Assembly (NCBI RefSeq): GCF_036250735.1
Contig: NZ_CP109430.1
Span: 4,278,001-4,342,000, forward strand
Length of the DNA: 64,000 nucleotides
From: Streptosporangium sp. NBC_01495
Lineage (GTDB): Bacteria > Actinomycetota > Actinomycetes > Streptosporangiales > Streptosporangiaceae
Direction: 5' to 3'
Part shown: positions 7,504 through 16,339 of the stretch, piece after piece
How positions within the stretch are numbered: position 1 is the stretch's first letter
Layout of the letters: each line of letters opens with the position of its first letter
The notes under the pieces: model-generated
The model's input: the letters and a program-made list of their open reading frames with translations, nothing else
Told to the model about the DNA's origin: nothing
Databases searched by the model: none
Position numbers and translations under genes: made by a program

Positions 7504-8877
7504 TCAGGCCCTCCCGTCGAGCCGGTCGACGCGCTCGGCCGCCTTGCGCGCGGCGATCAGGACGGGGTCCCACACCGGGGCGAACGGGGGAGCGTACGAC
7601 AGGTCGAGCCCCGTCATCTCCTCCACCGTCATCTCGTGCCAGAGGGCGACGGCCAGGGCGTCGATACGCTTGGCCGCGCCCTCCTGGCCGACGATCTGGG
7701 CGCCCAGCAGACGGCCCGTTCCCCGGTCGGCGATTATCTTGATCTTCATCTTGCGGGCGCCGGGATAGTATCCGGCGCGCGTGGTGGACTCCACGATCTC
7801 GCCGACCGGCTCGAACCCGGCCTCCACCGCCTCCGCGGTCGTCAGGCCGGTGCGCGCCACCTCGTACTCGCAGATCTTGGACACCGCGGTGCCCACTACG
7901 CCCGGGAAGGCGGCGTACCCGCCGCCGAGGTTGATGCCCGCGACGCGTCCCTGCTTGTTGGCGTGGGTGCCGAGCGCGATCGCGACCGGCCGCCGGGAGA
8001 CCCGGTGGAAGGTCTCGACGCAGTCGCCGGCGGCCCAGACGCCCTCCACCGGGGTCCGCATCCGCCGGTTGGTCCTGATCCCCGAGGTCTCGCCGACCGG
8101 GACGCCCGCGGCCTCGGCCAGCGCGCTGTTCGGCCGGGTGCCGAGACCGAGGACGATCAGGTCCGCGGGCAGGGTCCGGTTCTCGGTGCGGGCCCCGCGG
8201 ACCCGCCCTGCGGACTCCTCGAAGCCCTCGATGCGCTCGCCGAGGTGCACCCCCACCCCCAGGTCGCGCAGGGCGTCGGCGACGAGGACACCCATGTCCG
8301 GGTCGAGCGTGCCCATCGGCTGCTCGGCGCCGTCGACGAGCGAGACCTCCAGCCCTCGCCGTACCAGCGCCTCGGCCATCTCCAGGCCGATGTAGCCCGC
8401 GCCGACCACCACGGCCCTGCGCGGCTTCTCCTCCAGGGCCTCCAGCAGCGCGACGCCGTCGTCCAGGGTCTGCACCCCGTACACCCCCTCGGCGTCGGCG
8501 CCGGGCAGGTCGGGCCGGGCGGGCACCGCGCCGGTGGCGATCACGAGCTGGTCGAACGGCTCCCGGCTCCGGCCGCCCCGGTCGTCGCGCACGGTCACCG
8601 CGCGCCGGTCCAGGTCGATCTCGACGACCTCGCCGCCCAGCCGCAGGTCGATGGCGAACTCGTCGCGGAAGACCTCCGGACGCCGGCTGATCAGGGACTC
8701 CACGTCGGAGACCTCTCCGCCCACGAGATAGGGGATCCCGCAGGCCGAGTAGGAGGCGTGCGCGCCCTTCTCGAAGGCGACGATCTCCAGGTCGCCGGGC
8801 CCGCGCCTGCGCCTGGCCTGTGAGGCCGCGCTCATCCCCGCGGCGTCGCCGCCGATCACCACCAGTCGTTCCGTCAT
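7504..8877 (-). CDS. FAD/NAD(P)-dependent oxidoreductase, CoA-disulfide reductase/NADH oxidase-like
   Basis: A 457-residue protein. The FAD-binding GGDAAGMSAA is at residues 9-18, the NAD-binding GAGYIGLEMAEAL lies near 157-169, and the second FAD motif WAAGDC is near 290. SYSACGIPYLVGG places a single redox cysteine at residue 46 in the SxxCG motif that defines CoA-disulfide reductases, NADH oxidases and peroxidases. The C-terminal pyridine nucleotide dimerisation domain, ending in SYAPPFAPVWDP, is intact. It probably maintains thiol or persulfide redox state using NAD(P)H; the exact acceptor cannot be told. It is in the same strand and cluster as the HesB-like gene. Confidence 0.88.
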   Translation of the reverse strand: MTERLVVIGGDAAGMSAASQARRRRGPGDLEIVAFEKGAHASYSACGIPYLVGGEVSDVESLISRRPEVFRDEFAIDLRLGGEVVEIDLDRRAVTVRDDRGGRSREPFDQLVIATGAVPARPDLPGADAEGVYGVQTLDDGVALLEALEEKPRRAVVVGAGYIGLEMAEALVRRGLEVSLVDGAEQPMGTLDPDMGVLVADALRDLGVGVHLGERIEGFEESAGRVRGARTENRTLPADLIVLGLGTRPNSALAEAAGVPVGETSGIRTNRRMRTPVEGVWAAGDCVETFHRVSRRPVAIALGTHANKQGRVAGINLGGGYAAFPGVVGTAVSKICEYEVARTGLTTAEAVEAGFEPVGEIVESTTRAGYYPGARKMKIKIIADRGTGRLLGAQIVGQEGAAKRIDALAVALWHEMTVEEMTGLDLSYAPPFAPVWDPVLIAARKAAERVDRLDGRA

Positions 8878-8972
8878 CGTCGAACCCCCCCTGTGGACCG
8901 CCGATGGTACGGCTTCCTCCCCGGGACGCGCTCAAACGGCCGCGCCGCCACGCCGTGCGCCTCCGGCGGCCC

Positions 8973-10514
8973 CTAGACCACCTCGAAGTCGGCCATCATC
9001 GCCATGTCCTCGTGTTCGAGGTTGTGGCAGTGCATCATGTAGCGCCCGCGGAAGCCCTCGAAGCGCACCAGGACCTCCACCACCTCGTAGGGACGGACAT
9101 CGACGGTGTCCTTCCAGCCGCCGTCCGTCGCCGCCGGGGTCCTGCCGTTGCGTGACAGCACCTGGAAGTGGGCCATGTGCACGTGCACGGGGTGGTGGAA
9201 GTCGCTGGTGAAGCGCCAGATCTCGGTGGTGCCGAGCCGGGGGCGGGCCAGCGGGCTGCCGGGCCGGAACGGCAGGCCGTTGATCGTCCAGGCGGCCTCC
9301 GGGCCCTGTCCGGTCCTGCGGAAGTCGAAGGACCGCGACACGGCCGACGGCGGCCTGACGGCCGGTTCGACCTCGGCCAGGCGCCCCGGCACCGCGCTGT
9401 CCTCCCGGGCCCGGCGCGCGACGCGGAAGCGCATCACGTCGCGGGCGGGGCCGGTGCCGAGGGTGTTGACCATCGTCACCTCGGTGCCGACCGGGTAGGC
9501 GGAGAAGTCGACGACCACGTCGAACCGCTCGGCGGGGGCCATCGTGATCGCCTCGTGCGCGACGGGGGCGGCCAGCAGCCCGGCGTCGCTGCCGACCTGG
9601 GCGAACCGGCCGCCGGGGGTCAGCTCCAGCCGGTAGCGGCGGGCATTGGAGGCGTTGAGCAGCCGCAGCCGGTATCGGGTGGCCGAGACCTCGAGCACCG
9701 GCCAGGGGGCGCCGTTGACCAGGATCACGTCGCCCTCGACACCCTCCATGTAGGCGGCCTCGACCCCGGCGCTCACCAGCAGGCTGGGGTCGGTCGCCGG
9801 GTAGCGGAACGAGCCGTCCTCCTCGAAGGCACGGTCGCAGATCATCAGCGGGATGTCCCGCTCGCCCCTGGGCAGCGGCAGCGCGTCGTCCTCGTCGTCA
9901 CCGACGATCATGAACCCGGCCAGCCCCCGCCAGACCTGCGGGGCGGTGAAGTCCATCCGGTGGTCGTGGTACCAGAGCGTGGCGGCCCGCTGGTCCAGCG
10001 GGTACGCGTAGTCCCTCGCCCCCGCGTGCAGCGTCCACTGTGACGGATCCACGAGCATGCCGTGGTGGGAGTGGCCGCCGGGCGGGGGCCGGAAGCCGCG
10101 GCCCTCGGCCACCACCAGGTCGGTGGGGTAGCCGTCGGAGCCGGCCGGGGTGACCCCGCCGTGCAGGTGCGTGGAGGTCGGCACGGGCAGCTCGTTGCGT
10201 ACCCGGACCGTGACGGGGCTCGCGCGCCGCACCGCGAAGGTGGGGCCGGGGAACGTGCCGTCGAACCCCCACACCTCGGTCGTCGTCCCCGGGACGATCT
10301 CCACCTTCGCGGGACGCTGGACCACCTCGTAGTGTCCCGGCCGGGTGGGGCGCGCCACGGCGGGGATCGGCAGCGGGACGGTGAACGGCCTGGGCAGCGG
10401 CAGCGCGCTGGACAGGACCTGACCGGAGGTCTCGGCCGACACGGAGCCGCACCCCGCCGCGGCCAGGCCCGCCGCGCCGAGCGCGCCGCCCAGGAAGAGC
10501 CTTCTGGAGATCAC
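8973..10514 (-). CDS. Tat-exported multicopper oxidase
   Basis: A 513-residue protein from GTG 10514. The N-terminus ISRRLFLGGALGAAG is a Tat signal, and AAGC at residue 22 may be a lipoprotein cysteine. Three cupredoxin domains are indicated by the four copper motifs: THLHGG, WYHDHR, HPVHVHMAHFQV and HCHNLEHEDMAMM. Together they form the type 1 and trinuclear copper centres, so the protein should oxidise phenols, bilirubin-type compounds or metal ions at the cell surface with oxygen. The gene overlaps the upstream membrane protein gene by GTGA, so the two are translated together. Confidence 0.92.
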   Translation of the reverse strand: MISRRLFLGGALGAAGLAAAGCGSVSAETSGQVLSSALPLPRPFTVPLPIPAVARPTRPGHYEVVQRPAKVEIVPGTTTEVWGFDGTFPGPTFAVRRASPVTVRVRNELPVPTSTHLHGGVTPAGSDGYPTDLVVAEGRGFRPPPGGHSHHGMLVDPSQWTLHAGARDYAYPLDQRAATLWYHDHRMDFTAPQVWRGLAGFMIVGDDEDDALPLPRGERDIPLMICDRAFEEDGSFRYPATDPSLLVSAGVEAAYMEGVEGDVILVNGAPWPVLEVSATRYRLRLLNASNARRYRLELTPGGRFAQVGSDAGLLAAPVAHEAITMAPAERFDVVVDFSAYPVGTEVTMVNTLGTGPARDVMRFRVARRAREDSAVPGRLAEVEPAVRPPSAVSRSFDFRRTGQGPEAAWTINGLPFRPGSPLARPRLGTTEIWRFTSDFHHPVHVHMAHFQVLSRNGRTPAATDGGWKDTVDVRPYEVVEVLVRFEGFRGRYMMHCHNLEHEDMAMMADFEVV

Positions 10515-10927
10515 GCCGCCGCCCCCCGCCGCTGTCCCCGCCATGTCCAGGTGGTCATCGACACGGCCATGCCGAAGATCACCATCGCCAGCGGGATGTG
10601 CACGGCGACCAGGCGCTCGAGGCCCAGCGCGACCTGGGCGTTCACCAGAACCACCTGCAGGGCGCTCACCCAGAGCGGCCACAGCGGGCCGCGTCCGGGC
10701 CGCCACAGCGTGATCGCGGCGATGAGCTGCAGGCCCACCAGCACCGTGGTCACGGTGGCGTTGAGGTTGTGGTGGGCCAGCAGGTCCACCTTCCCGGTGA
10801 CGAACATGCCGCCGATGACCGCCTGGCCGAGCACCGTCACCAGGTGCAGGGTGGCGGTGACCCGCAGGGACCAGACGATCCAGGCGGGCACGCGGGCCCG
10901 GCCGGTCGGAGCGGGTGGGGAACTCAT
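10511..10927 (-). CDS. Small four-helix membrane protein coupled to the multicopper oxidase
   Basis: A 138-residue protein from ATG 10927, with GGAGG about 6 bases upstream. Four hydrophobic stretches are seen at about residues 14-36, 48-68, 75-95 and 105-122, with an N-terminal cytoplasmic-looking basic segment. Histidines LLAHHN and VHIP could bind metal or heme. I do not recognise a defined family. The GTGA overlap with the multicopper oxidase gene suggests that the two act together, perhaps as membrane anchor or electron path; that is inference. Confidence 0.7.
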   Translation of the reverse strand: MSSPPAPTGRARVPAWIVWSLRVTATLHLVTVLGQAVIGGMFVTGKVDLLAHHNLNATVTTVLVGLQLIAAITLWRPGRGPLWPLWVSALQVVLVNAQVALGLERLVAVHIPLAMVIFGMAVSMTTWTWRGQRRGAAA

Positions 10928-11482
10928 GGACACCTCCGTTGGATTTCGGTGTCCAGACTCCCGGCCGGCAGCGCGGGCGTCGTCACCCTGACGGAGGGGC
11001 TCGGCCGTACTCCCGGTGGCGTACGCGGGGCCGGCCGCGTCCGGGCGTGCGTCCGGGGGAGTAGACGGCGCCGCCCCGCGGAGTATCGCGAGGCGGGCGA
11101 GGGCACGCGCCGGGCTTCCGGGACGCCGCCGAGATGCCGTCCGGATGGCGAGGGGATGCCGACCTCTTGACAGCAGGGCAGAATCAGATGATAAAAAATC
11201 ATAAGATGACAAACAGATAGCTGTAATATTTCATTCGTATGTCGCAAAGAATCGATCACCGATGGCTCCCTGCTGTCGTGGATTCGACGCCGGGCGGATC
11301 CCTCCAGGTCCGCAGGCCGGTGAACTCGGGTGATGATGGCGCGCGAATGGCCGTTTGAGGTCCGGCAATCGCCTCCACCAGGGCATGAAGCTCTCATCTC
11401 GGACCGCCATAACGCGTCATCCTCGTGAACCGGTATGACACCGGTCCGCAAATCTGATGTAAACACTTGCGAAAGCCGCCGT
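10928..11482. other. Intergenic region with AT-rich patch upstream of the LacI gene
   Basis: No convincing gene. Bases about 11180-11260 are strikingly AT-rich for this genome and include a short inverted repeat (ATGAT-AAAAA-ATCAT). The region holds the divergent promoters of the leftward membrane protein and multicopper oxidase operon and the rightward LacI gene. Long minus-strand frames here have poor codon bias and no start signal. Confidence 0.5.
11464..11474 (+). promoter_or_regulatory. Candidate LacI-family operator half-site (autoregulation)
   Basis: CACTTGCGAAA sits just upstream of the LacI-type start. The exact reverse complement occurs at 12742-12752, upstream of the substrate-binding protein gene. 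A shared 11-mer in the two control regions of one locus suggests a common operator. Confidence 0.4.
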
Positions 11483-12517
11483 ATGCTTGCGGGCATGACG
11501 CGGAGGCTTGCTGAGGTGGCCAAGAGGGTCGGGATGAGCGAGGCGACGGTCAGCCGCGTGCTCAACGGCAGGCGCGGCGTCTCCGAGTCGACCAGGAACG
11601 CCGTGCTGACGGCGCTCGACGCCCTCGGCTACGAGCGCCCGACCCGGCTGCACCGCGACCGCGCCCGCCTGATCGGCCTGGTCTTCCCCGACCTGCACAA
11701 TCCGATCTTCCCCGCGTTCGCCGAGGTCGTCGGCGGGGCGCTCGCCCAGCAGGGGTTCACCTCCGTGCTGTGCACGCGCACCTCGGGCGGGCTGCAGGAG
11801 GCCGACTACGTCGACCTGATGCTGGCCCAGCACGTCTCGGGCGTGGTCTTCGCCGGTGGCGCGTACGCCGACGAGGACGCCTCCCACGAGCACTACGGGC
11901 GCATCCTGGAGCGGCGCCTGCCCGCCGTCCTGGTGAACGCCTCGGTCGGGCACCTCGGTTTCTCCCAGGTCTCCTGCGACGACGTCACCGCCGCCGAGAT
12001 GGCGGCCGGGCACCTGCGCGCCCTCGGCCACGAGCGCGTCGGGATGGTCCTCGGCCCTGCGGACCACATGCCGTCGCGCCGGAAGCTGGAGACCTTCGCC
12101 GCCTACGCGCGGGTCCACGGCATGGACTTCGGCGACCACCTCGTCGAGCACGCCATGTTCTCGATGGAGGGCGGCCAGGCCGCCGCCGCCCGGCTGGTGC
12201 GGCGCGGCGTCACCGGCCTGATCTGCGGCAGCGACCTGCTCGCGCTCGGCGCGGTGCGCGCCGCCCGGCGCGAGGGGCTGGCGGTGCCGCGCGACGTCTC
12301 GGTGATCGGGTACGACGACTCGGCCATGATGAACCGGACCGATCCGCCGCTGACCACGGTGCGCCAGCCGATCGAGGCGATGGGCCGCGCGGCGGTGGAC
12401 CTGCTGGTCGCCCAGATCGACGCCGCGGCCCTGCCGGGGGGCGAGCTGTTGTTCGACCCCGAGCTCGTGGTCCGCGCCTCCACCGCGCCGGCGGCGCCCA
12501 GGGCCATACCGGCCTGA
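11483..12517 (+). CDS. LacI-family transcriptional repressor
   Basis: About 344 residues from ATG 11483 (or 340 from ATG 11495). The N-terminal HTH, RLAEVAKRVGMSEATVSRVL, is the canonical LacI domain with the VSRVLNG hinge region, followed by a periplasmic-binding-protein-like sensor domain. IGLVFPDLHNPIF, ISVIGYDD-like and LTTVRQPIEAMG motifs are family typical. It stands directly upstream of a sugar-binding protein, two permeases and a GH13 glucosidase, so it probably represses that operon until an alpha-glucoside binds. The effector sugar is inferred only from context. Confidence 0.9.
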   Translation: MLAGMTRRLAEVAKRVGMSEATVSRVLNGRRGVSESTRNAVLTALDALGYERPTRLHRDRARLIGLVFPDLHNPIFPAFAEVVGGALAQQGFTSVLCTRTSGGLQEADYVDLMLAQHVSGVVFAGGAYADEDASHEHYGRILERRLPAVLVNASVGHLGFSQVSCDDVTAAEMAAGHLRALGHERVGMVLGPADHMPSRRKLETFAAYARVHGMDFGDHLVEHAMFSMEGGQAAAARLVRRGVTGLICGSDLLALGAVRAARREGLAVPRDVSVIGYDDSAMMNRTDPPLTTVRQPIEAMGRAAVDLLVAQIDAAALPGGELLFDPELVVRASTAPAAPRAIPA

Positions 12518-12940
12518 CCGTTTCCGGGCCGCCGCCTCGAGGTCGCTTCACGGTCGCTTCAAGGGGCGCTCCCGCGTCGCCGCGTCGCCGGGCTGACCGC
12601 CCCGATCGGCGTTTTCCCAGGTCCGGCCGTCCCGCCCACGGTCTCCGGCCCCGGGGTACGCCCGCCCCGCGCCCGCTCTCGGTCCTTCTGGGGCGATCTT
12701 TTCTAAAAATTTCGACAGGAAGATGACGTCATCAAGCATCTTTTCGCAAGTGGATGACTCCACTCCGTGTCATGTGCGTGTAGCCGCAGGTCGGAAGGGG
12801 TTCTCGCTCGCGGCAGGAGTGTTACGGGGGGATGGCCGTCCGATCACTGTCACTTTTTTGCATCTGAATTGACGGGCTCTTGCTACTTCCTGCACGCCTC
12901 TATATGTTTCTCGCAACCGACCCGCCAAGGAGTGCCTCGG
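12518..12940. other. Control region of the alpha-glucoside uptake operon
   Basis: No gene is supported. It contains a perfect 12-bp palindrome GATGACGTCATC at 12722-12733, the inverted copy of the LacI-region 11-mer at 12742-12752, and a TTGACG hexamer at 12869. These make it the likely promoter and operator region of the downstream ABC operon. Confidence 0.55.
12722..12752. promoter_or_regulatory. Palindrome plus shared 11-mer, candidate operator
   Basis: GATGACGTCATC (12722-12733) is a perfect palindrome. Nine bases on, TTTCGCAAGTG (12742-12752) is the reverse complement of the site at 11464-11474 upstream of the LacI gene. Position and sharing fit regulation by the LacI protein; which element it binds is not known. 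Confidence 0.45.
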
Positions 12941-14314
12941 ATGAAATCCCCCAAGCTCTCGATGCTGCTCGCCGCAGCCATCGCGCTCACCGCCGCCGGG
13001 TGCGGCAACGACGACAGCGGATCCCAGGCCGCGGAAACCACGCCGAGTGCCGCCGGGGCCGACGCTCCGGTCACGATTTCCGTCGGCTGCCAGCCGCCGA
13101 AGAGCAACCCGCTGGAGCGGACCGCCTGGGACGAGGACGTGGCAGCGTTCAAGAAGCTGCACCCGCACATCACGATCGACAGCAAGGACGCCTTTCCCTG
13201 CATCAACCCGGACACCTTCCAGGCGAAGCTGGCCGGTGGCTCGATGGAGGACGTCTTCTACGTTTACTTCACCGATATCAAGAAGATCATCGCCGCCGGC
13301 CAGGCGGCCGACATCAGCCCGTACGTCAGCGGCATCAAATTGCTGAACGACATCCGGCCCGACGTCCTGGCCACCTTCAAGGAGGGCGAGAAGCTCTACG
13401 GCCTGCCCAGGAACAACTACTCCATGGGCCTGGTCTACAACCGCAAGCTCTTCACCCAGGCCGGTCTCGACCCCGCCGCCCCGCCCAAGACCTGGGCCGA
13501 GGTGCAGGACGCCGCCAAGAAGATCTCCGGTCTCGGCGCCGGATACGTCGGTTTCGGTGAGTACAGCGCCGGCAACACCGGCGGCTGGCACTTCGCGGCC
13601 TCCCTCTACGGGCGCGGCGGCGAGATGGTCACCCCCGACGGCAAGGCCGCGGCCTTCAACAGCCCCGAGGGCAAGGCCGTCCTGGAGAACCTCAAGACCA
13701 TGCGCTGGACCAACAACAGCATGGGCACCAAGCAGCTCCTCCAGTGGGAGGACCTGATGCGGATGATGGGCGGCGGCAAGCTCGGCATGATGATCGGCGC
13801 CCCCGACGTCGTCCAGGCCGTCAACAACGACTTCAAGGGCAAGTTCGAGGACTACGGGGTCACCGCTCTGCCCGAGGCCAAGGCCTCGCTCAGCGGCGGT
13901 GACGGTTACATGATCAACCCCAAGGCCACGCCCGAGAAGATCAAGGCCGCCATGCTGTGGCTGGAGTTCCACGAGCTGACCCCCGGCGAGGGCCAGTTCA
14001 ACTACGCCCGCAGCAAGCAGCAGGGCCGCCCCGTCGGCCTGCCGATCCCCGACCTGTACGGCGACACCGCGCCGGGCAAGGAGATCATCGAGCTGCGCAA
14101 GGCGAACGCCACCGTTCCCGTGGAGAACTTCACCCCCTTCGTGGAGGGTTCCGCGGCCATCCAGAACAAGCTTGAGCCGCCGAAGTCGCAGGAGCTCTAC
14201 GCGATCCTCGACGTGGCCATGTCGGCGGTGCTGACCAGGCAGGACGCCGACGTTGACAAGCTTCTGGCCGACGCCGAGGCCAAGGCGAACAAGGTGCTGG
14301 CGAAGTCGAGCTGA
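12941..14314 (+). CDS. Sugar ABC transporter substrate-binding lipoprotein
   Basis: A 457-residue protein from ATG 12941, with AAGGAG upstream. The signal sequence MKSPKLSMLLAAAIALTAAG precedes cysteine 21, a lipoprotein site. The mature part has the extracellular solute-binding protein family 1 layout (KLYGLPRNNYSMGLVYNRKL; GGKLGMMIGAPD). It captures an oligosaccharide, probably an alpha-glucoside given the glucosidase downstream, and delivers it to the two permeases. The 71-bp gap to the first permease contains a hairpin that could make this gene more abundant than the permeases. Confidence 0.92.
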   Translation: MKSPKLSMLLAAAIALTAAGCGNDDSGSQAAETTPSAAGADAPVTISVGCQPPKSNPLERTAWDEDVAAFKKLHPHITIDSKDAFPCINPDTFQAKLAGGSMEDVFYVYFTDIKKIIAAGQAADISPYVSGIKLLNDIRPDVLATFKEGEKLYGLPRNNYSMGLVYNRKLFTQAGLDPAAPPKTWAEVQDAAKKISGLGAGYVGFGEYSAGNTGGWHFAASLYGRGGEMVTPDGKAAAFNSPEGKAVLENLKTMRWTNNSMGTKQLLQWEDLMRMMGGGKLGMMIGAPDVVQAVNNDFKGKFEDYGVTALPEAKASLSGGDGYMINPKATPEKIKAAMLWLEFHELTPGEGQFNYARSKQQGRPVGLPIPDLYGDTAPGKEIIELRKANATVPVENFTPFVEGSAAIQNKLEPPKSQELYAILDVAMSAVLTRQDADVDKLLADAEAKANKVLAKSS

Positions 14315-14326
14315 CCTTCTGACACC

Positions 14327-14356
14327 CGGGGTGCCGGCCCGTCGGTCGGCACCCCG
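14327..14356 (+). terminator. Stem-loop between binding protein and permease genes
   Basis: Perfect 10-bp arms (14327-14336 and 14347-14356) around a 10-base loop. There is no U tract. Such intercistronic hairpins often stabilise or attenuate transcripts so that binding protein exceeds permease. Confidence 0.6.
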
Positions 14357-14385
14357 ACACTCATGTTGATATCGGGAGTCAACCG

Positions 14386-15303
14386 ATGACCACAATGACC
14401 GTGAAAGGTCCACGGCGGCGAAAGCCGGGAGCGTTCCGGCGAGGGCTGCGGCGCAACCTGACCGCCTACGGGTTCCTGTGCGGCGCGCTGATCTGTTTCG
14501 CCTTCTTCTCCTGGTACCCCATGGTGAGGGAGGTTCTGCTCAGCTTCCAGCAGACGAACTTCGTCGACGACCCCACCTGGGTCGGCCTGGACAACTTCCG
14601 TACCGTGACGGAGGACTCGGCGTTCGCCCAGGCGTGGCTCAACACCCTCGCCTTCACCGGCCTGGCGCTCGTGTTCGGCTACGTCGTCCCGTTCGTGGCG
14701 GCGATCGTCCTGAACGAGCTGCGGCACGCGCGGGCCTACCTGAGGTTCATCGTCTACCTCCCGGTGATGCTGCCGCCCGCCGTCGGGGTGCTGCTGTTCA
14801 AGTGGTTCTACGACCCGGGCGCCGGCCTGTTCAACCAGATCCTGGACCTGGCGCACCTGCCGGCCCTGAGCTGGCTCGACTCCACCGACACCGCGCTGAT
14901 CTCCCTCGTCATCGTCTCCACCTGGATGAACCTGGGAACCGGCACGCTGATCTACCTCGCCGCGCTGCAGAGCATCCCCAGCGAGCTGTACGAGGCCGCG
15001 GAGCTGGACGGAGCCGGGATCTTCAAGCGGGTCTGGCACGTGACGATCCCGCAGACCAGGCTCATCCTGCTGGTGATGCTGCTGCTGCAGATCGTGGCGA
15101 CCATGCAGGTCTTCATCGAGCCGTACCTGCTCACCGGCGGCGGCCCGGAGAACGCGACGCTCACCGTCGCCTACCTCATGTACCAGTACGCCTTCAACTT
15201 CGGTGACTTCGGCGCCGGAGGCGCGCTCGGGCTGATGCTCATGGTCGTGCTGATGGTGTTCTCCGCCTTCTACCTGCGCCTGTCGCGGGACAACCAGAGC
15301 TAA
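14386..15303 (+). CDS. Sugar ABC transporter permease, MalF-type
   Basis: A 305-residue inner-membrane protein with six predicted helices. The cytoplasmic loop EAAELDGAGIFKRVWHVTIP (about residues 203-222) is the EAA motif that contacts the ATPase. The N-terminus is short and basic, as in MalF/UgpA-type permeases without the extra periplasmic domain. It pairs with the MalG-type permease 16 bp downstream. No ATPase gene is in the operon, so a shared ATPase such as MsiK of related actinomycetes probably energises it (inference from known biology). Confidence 0.92.
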   Translation: MTTMTVKGPRRRKPGAFRRGLRRNLTAYGFLCGALICFAFFSWYPMVREVLLSFQQTNFVDDPTWVGLDNFRTVTEDSAFAQAWLNTLAFTGLALVFGYVVPFVAAIVLNELRHARAYLRFIVYLPVMLPPAVGVLLFKWFYDPGAGLFNQILDLAHLPALSWLDSTDTALISLVIVSTWMNLGTGTLIYLAALQSIPSELYEAAELDGAGIFKRVWHVTIPQTRLILLVMLLLQIVATMQVFIEPYLLTGGGPENATLTVAYLMYQYAFNFGDFGAGGALGLMLMVVLMVFSAFYLRLSRDNQS

Positions 15304-15319
15304 GGAGGCAGCTGAGCCG

Positions 15320-16300
15320 ATGTCGAACCTCACCGTTCAACCAAGTCGCCCGGCTCCCGTCCGGCCGCCGGAGCGGGGCTCCGGGAAGAAGACCGGGCGG
15401 CCGCGCAGGTCCAAGGAGCCGTCCAGGGAGGTCCGGAGCCTGGTCTCCCCGCACACCCTCACCACCCCGCACGGCCGGTGGATCTACCGCATCGTGCTGA
15501 CCTCGGTGGTGCTCCTGTTCACCGCCGTGTTCGTGTTCCCGCTCTACTGGATGGTCACCGGCGCGCTCAAGACCTCGGAGGAGCTCGCCCAGATCCCGCC
15601 GAGCTTCTTCCCGACGTCGTTCGACTTCGGGGTGTACGCCGAGGCGTGGGACCAGCTGGACCTGGGGACCTTCCTCACCAACACCGTCATCTACGCCGGC
15701 GGCGCCTGGCTGTTCACGCTGGCCATCGACGTCTCGGCCGCCTACGCGCTGTCGAAGCTGCGGCCGGTGCTGGGCAACGTGGTCCTGGGCCTGATGCTCG
15801 CCACGCTCATGATCCCGCCGATGGTCATCCTGCTGCCCGCCTACCTGACGGTCAAGGACATGCCGATCTTCGGCTGGGACCTGCTGAACACCCCGTGGGT
15901 GATCTGGCTTCCCGCCGCGGCCAACGGGTTCTTCATCTTCCTGCTCAAGCGTTTCTTCGACTCGATCCCCAGGGAACTGCTGGAGGCCGCCCAGATCGAC
16001 GGCGCCTCTCCGGCGCGTATCCTCTGGTCGATCGTGCTGCCCGTCTCCCGGCCGATCATCGGAGTGGTGTCCATCCTCTCGGTGGTCAGCGTCTGGAAGG
16101 ACTTCGTCTGGCCGCTGCTGGTGCTGCCGGACGGGGACAAGATGACGATCAGCGTGGGCATCGCCTCGCTCTCGGCGCAGATGCCGCAGAACGTGCTGAT
16201 CGCCGCACTGGTGATCGCGAGCATCCCGACGATGATCGTCTTCTTCATCTTCCAGCGCAGCATCATGGCCGGCCTCACCGCCGGCAGCCTCAAGGGCTGA
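15320..16300 (+). CDS. Sugar ABC transporter permease, MalG-type
   Basis: A 326-residue membrane protein. An N-terminal Pro/Arg-rich cytoplasmic tail of about 55 residues precedes six predicted helices, and the EAA loop reads EAAQIDGASPARILWSIVLP. It ends ...AGLTAGSLKG, the usual MalG-type C-terminus. AAGGAGG lies about 9 bases before the start. It forms the translocation pore with the preceding MalF-type permease. Confidence 0.92.
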   Translation: MSNLTVQPSRPAPVRPPERGSGKKTGRPRRSKEPSREVRSLVSPHTLTTPHGRWIYRIVLTSVVLLFTAVFVFPLYWMVTGALKTSEELAQIPPSFFPTSFDFGVYAEAWDQLDLGTFLTNTVIYAGGAWLFTLAIDVSAAYALSKLRPVLGNVVLGLMLATLMIPPMVILLPAYLTVKDMPIFGWDLLNTPWVIWLPAAANGFFIFLLKRFFDSIPRELLEAAQIDGASPARILWSIVLPVSRPIIGVVSILSVVSVWKDFVWPLLVLPDGDKMTISVGIASLSAQMPQNVLIAALVIASIPTMIVFFIFQRSIMAGLTAGSLKG

Positions 16301-16339
16301 CCTCGTCACCCACCTACAACTACAAGGAGTTGTTCCAGC

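Noticed and set aside
10924..11565. 213-codon minus-strand frame in the LacI upstream region
   Set aside because: Crosses an AT-rich non-coding patch and the LacI HTH antisense; no homology pattern or start signal.
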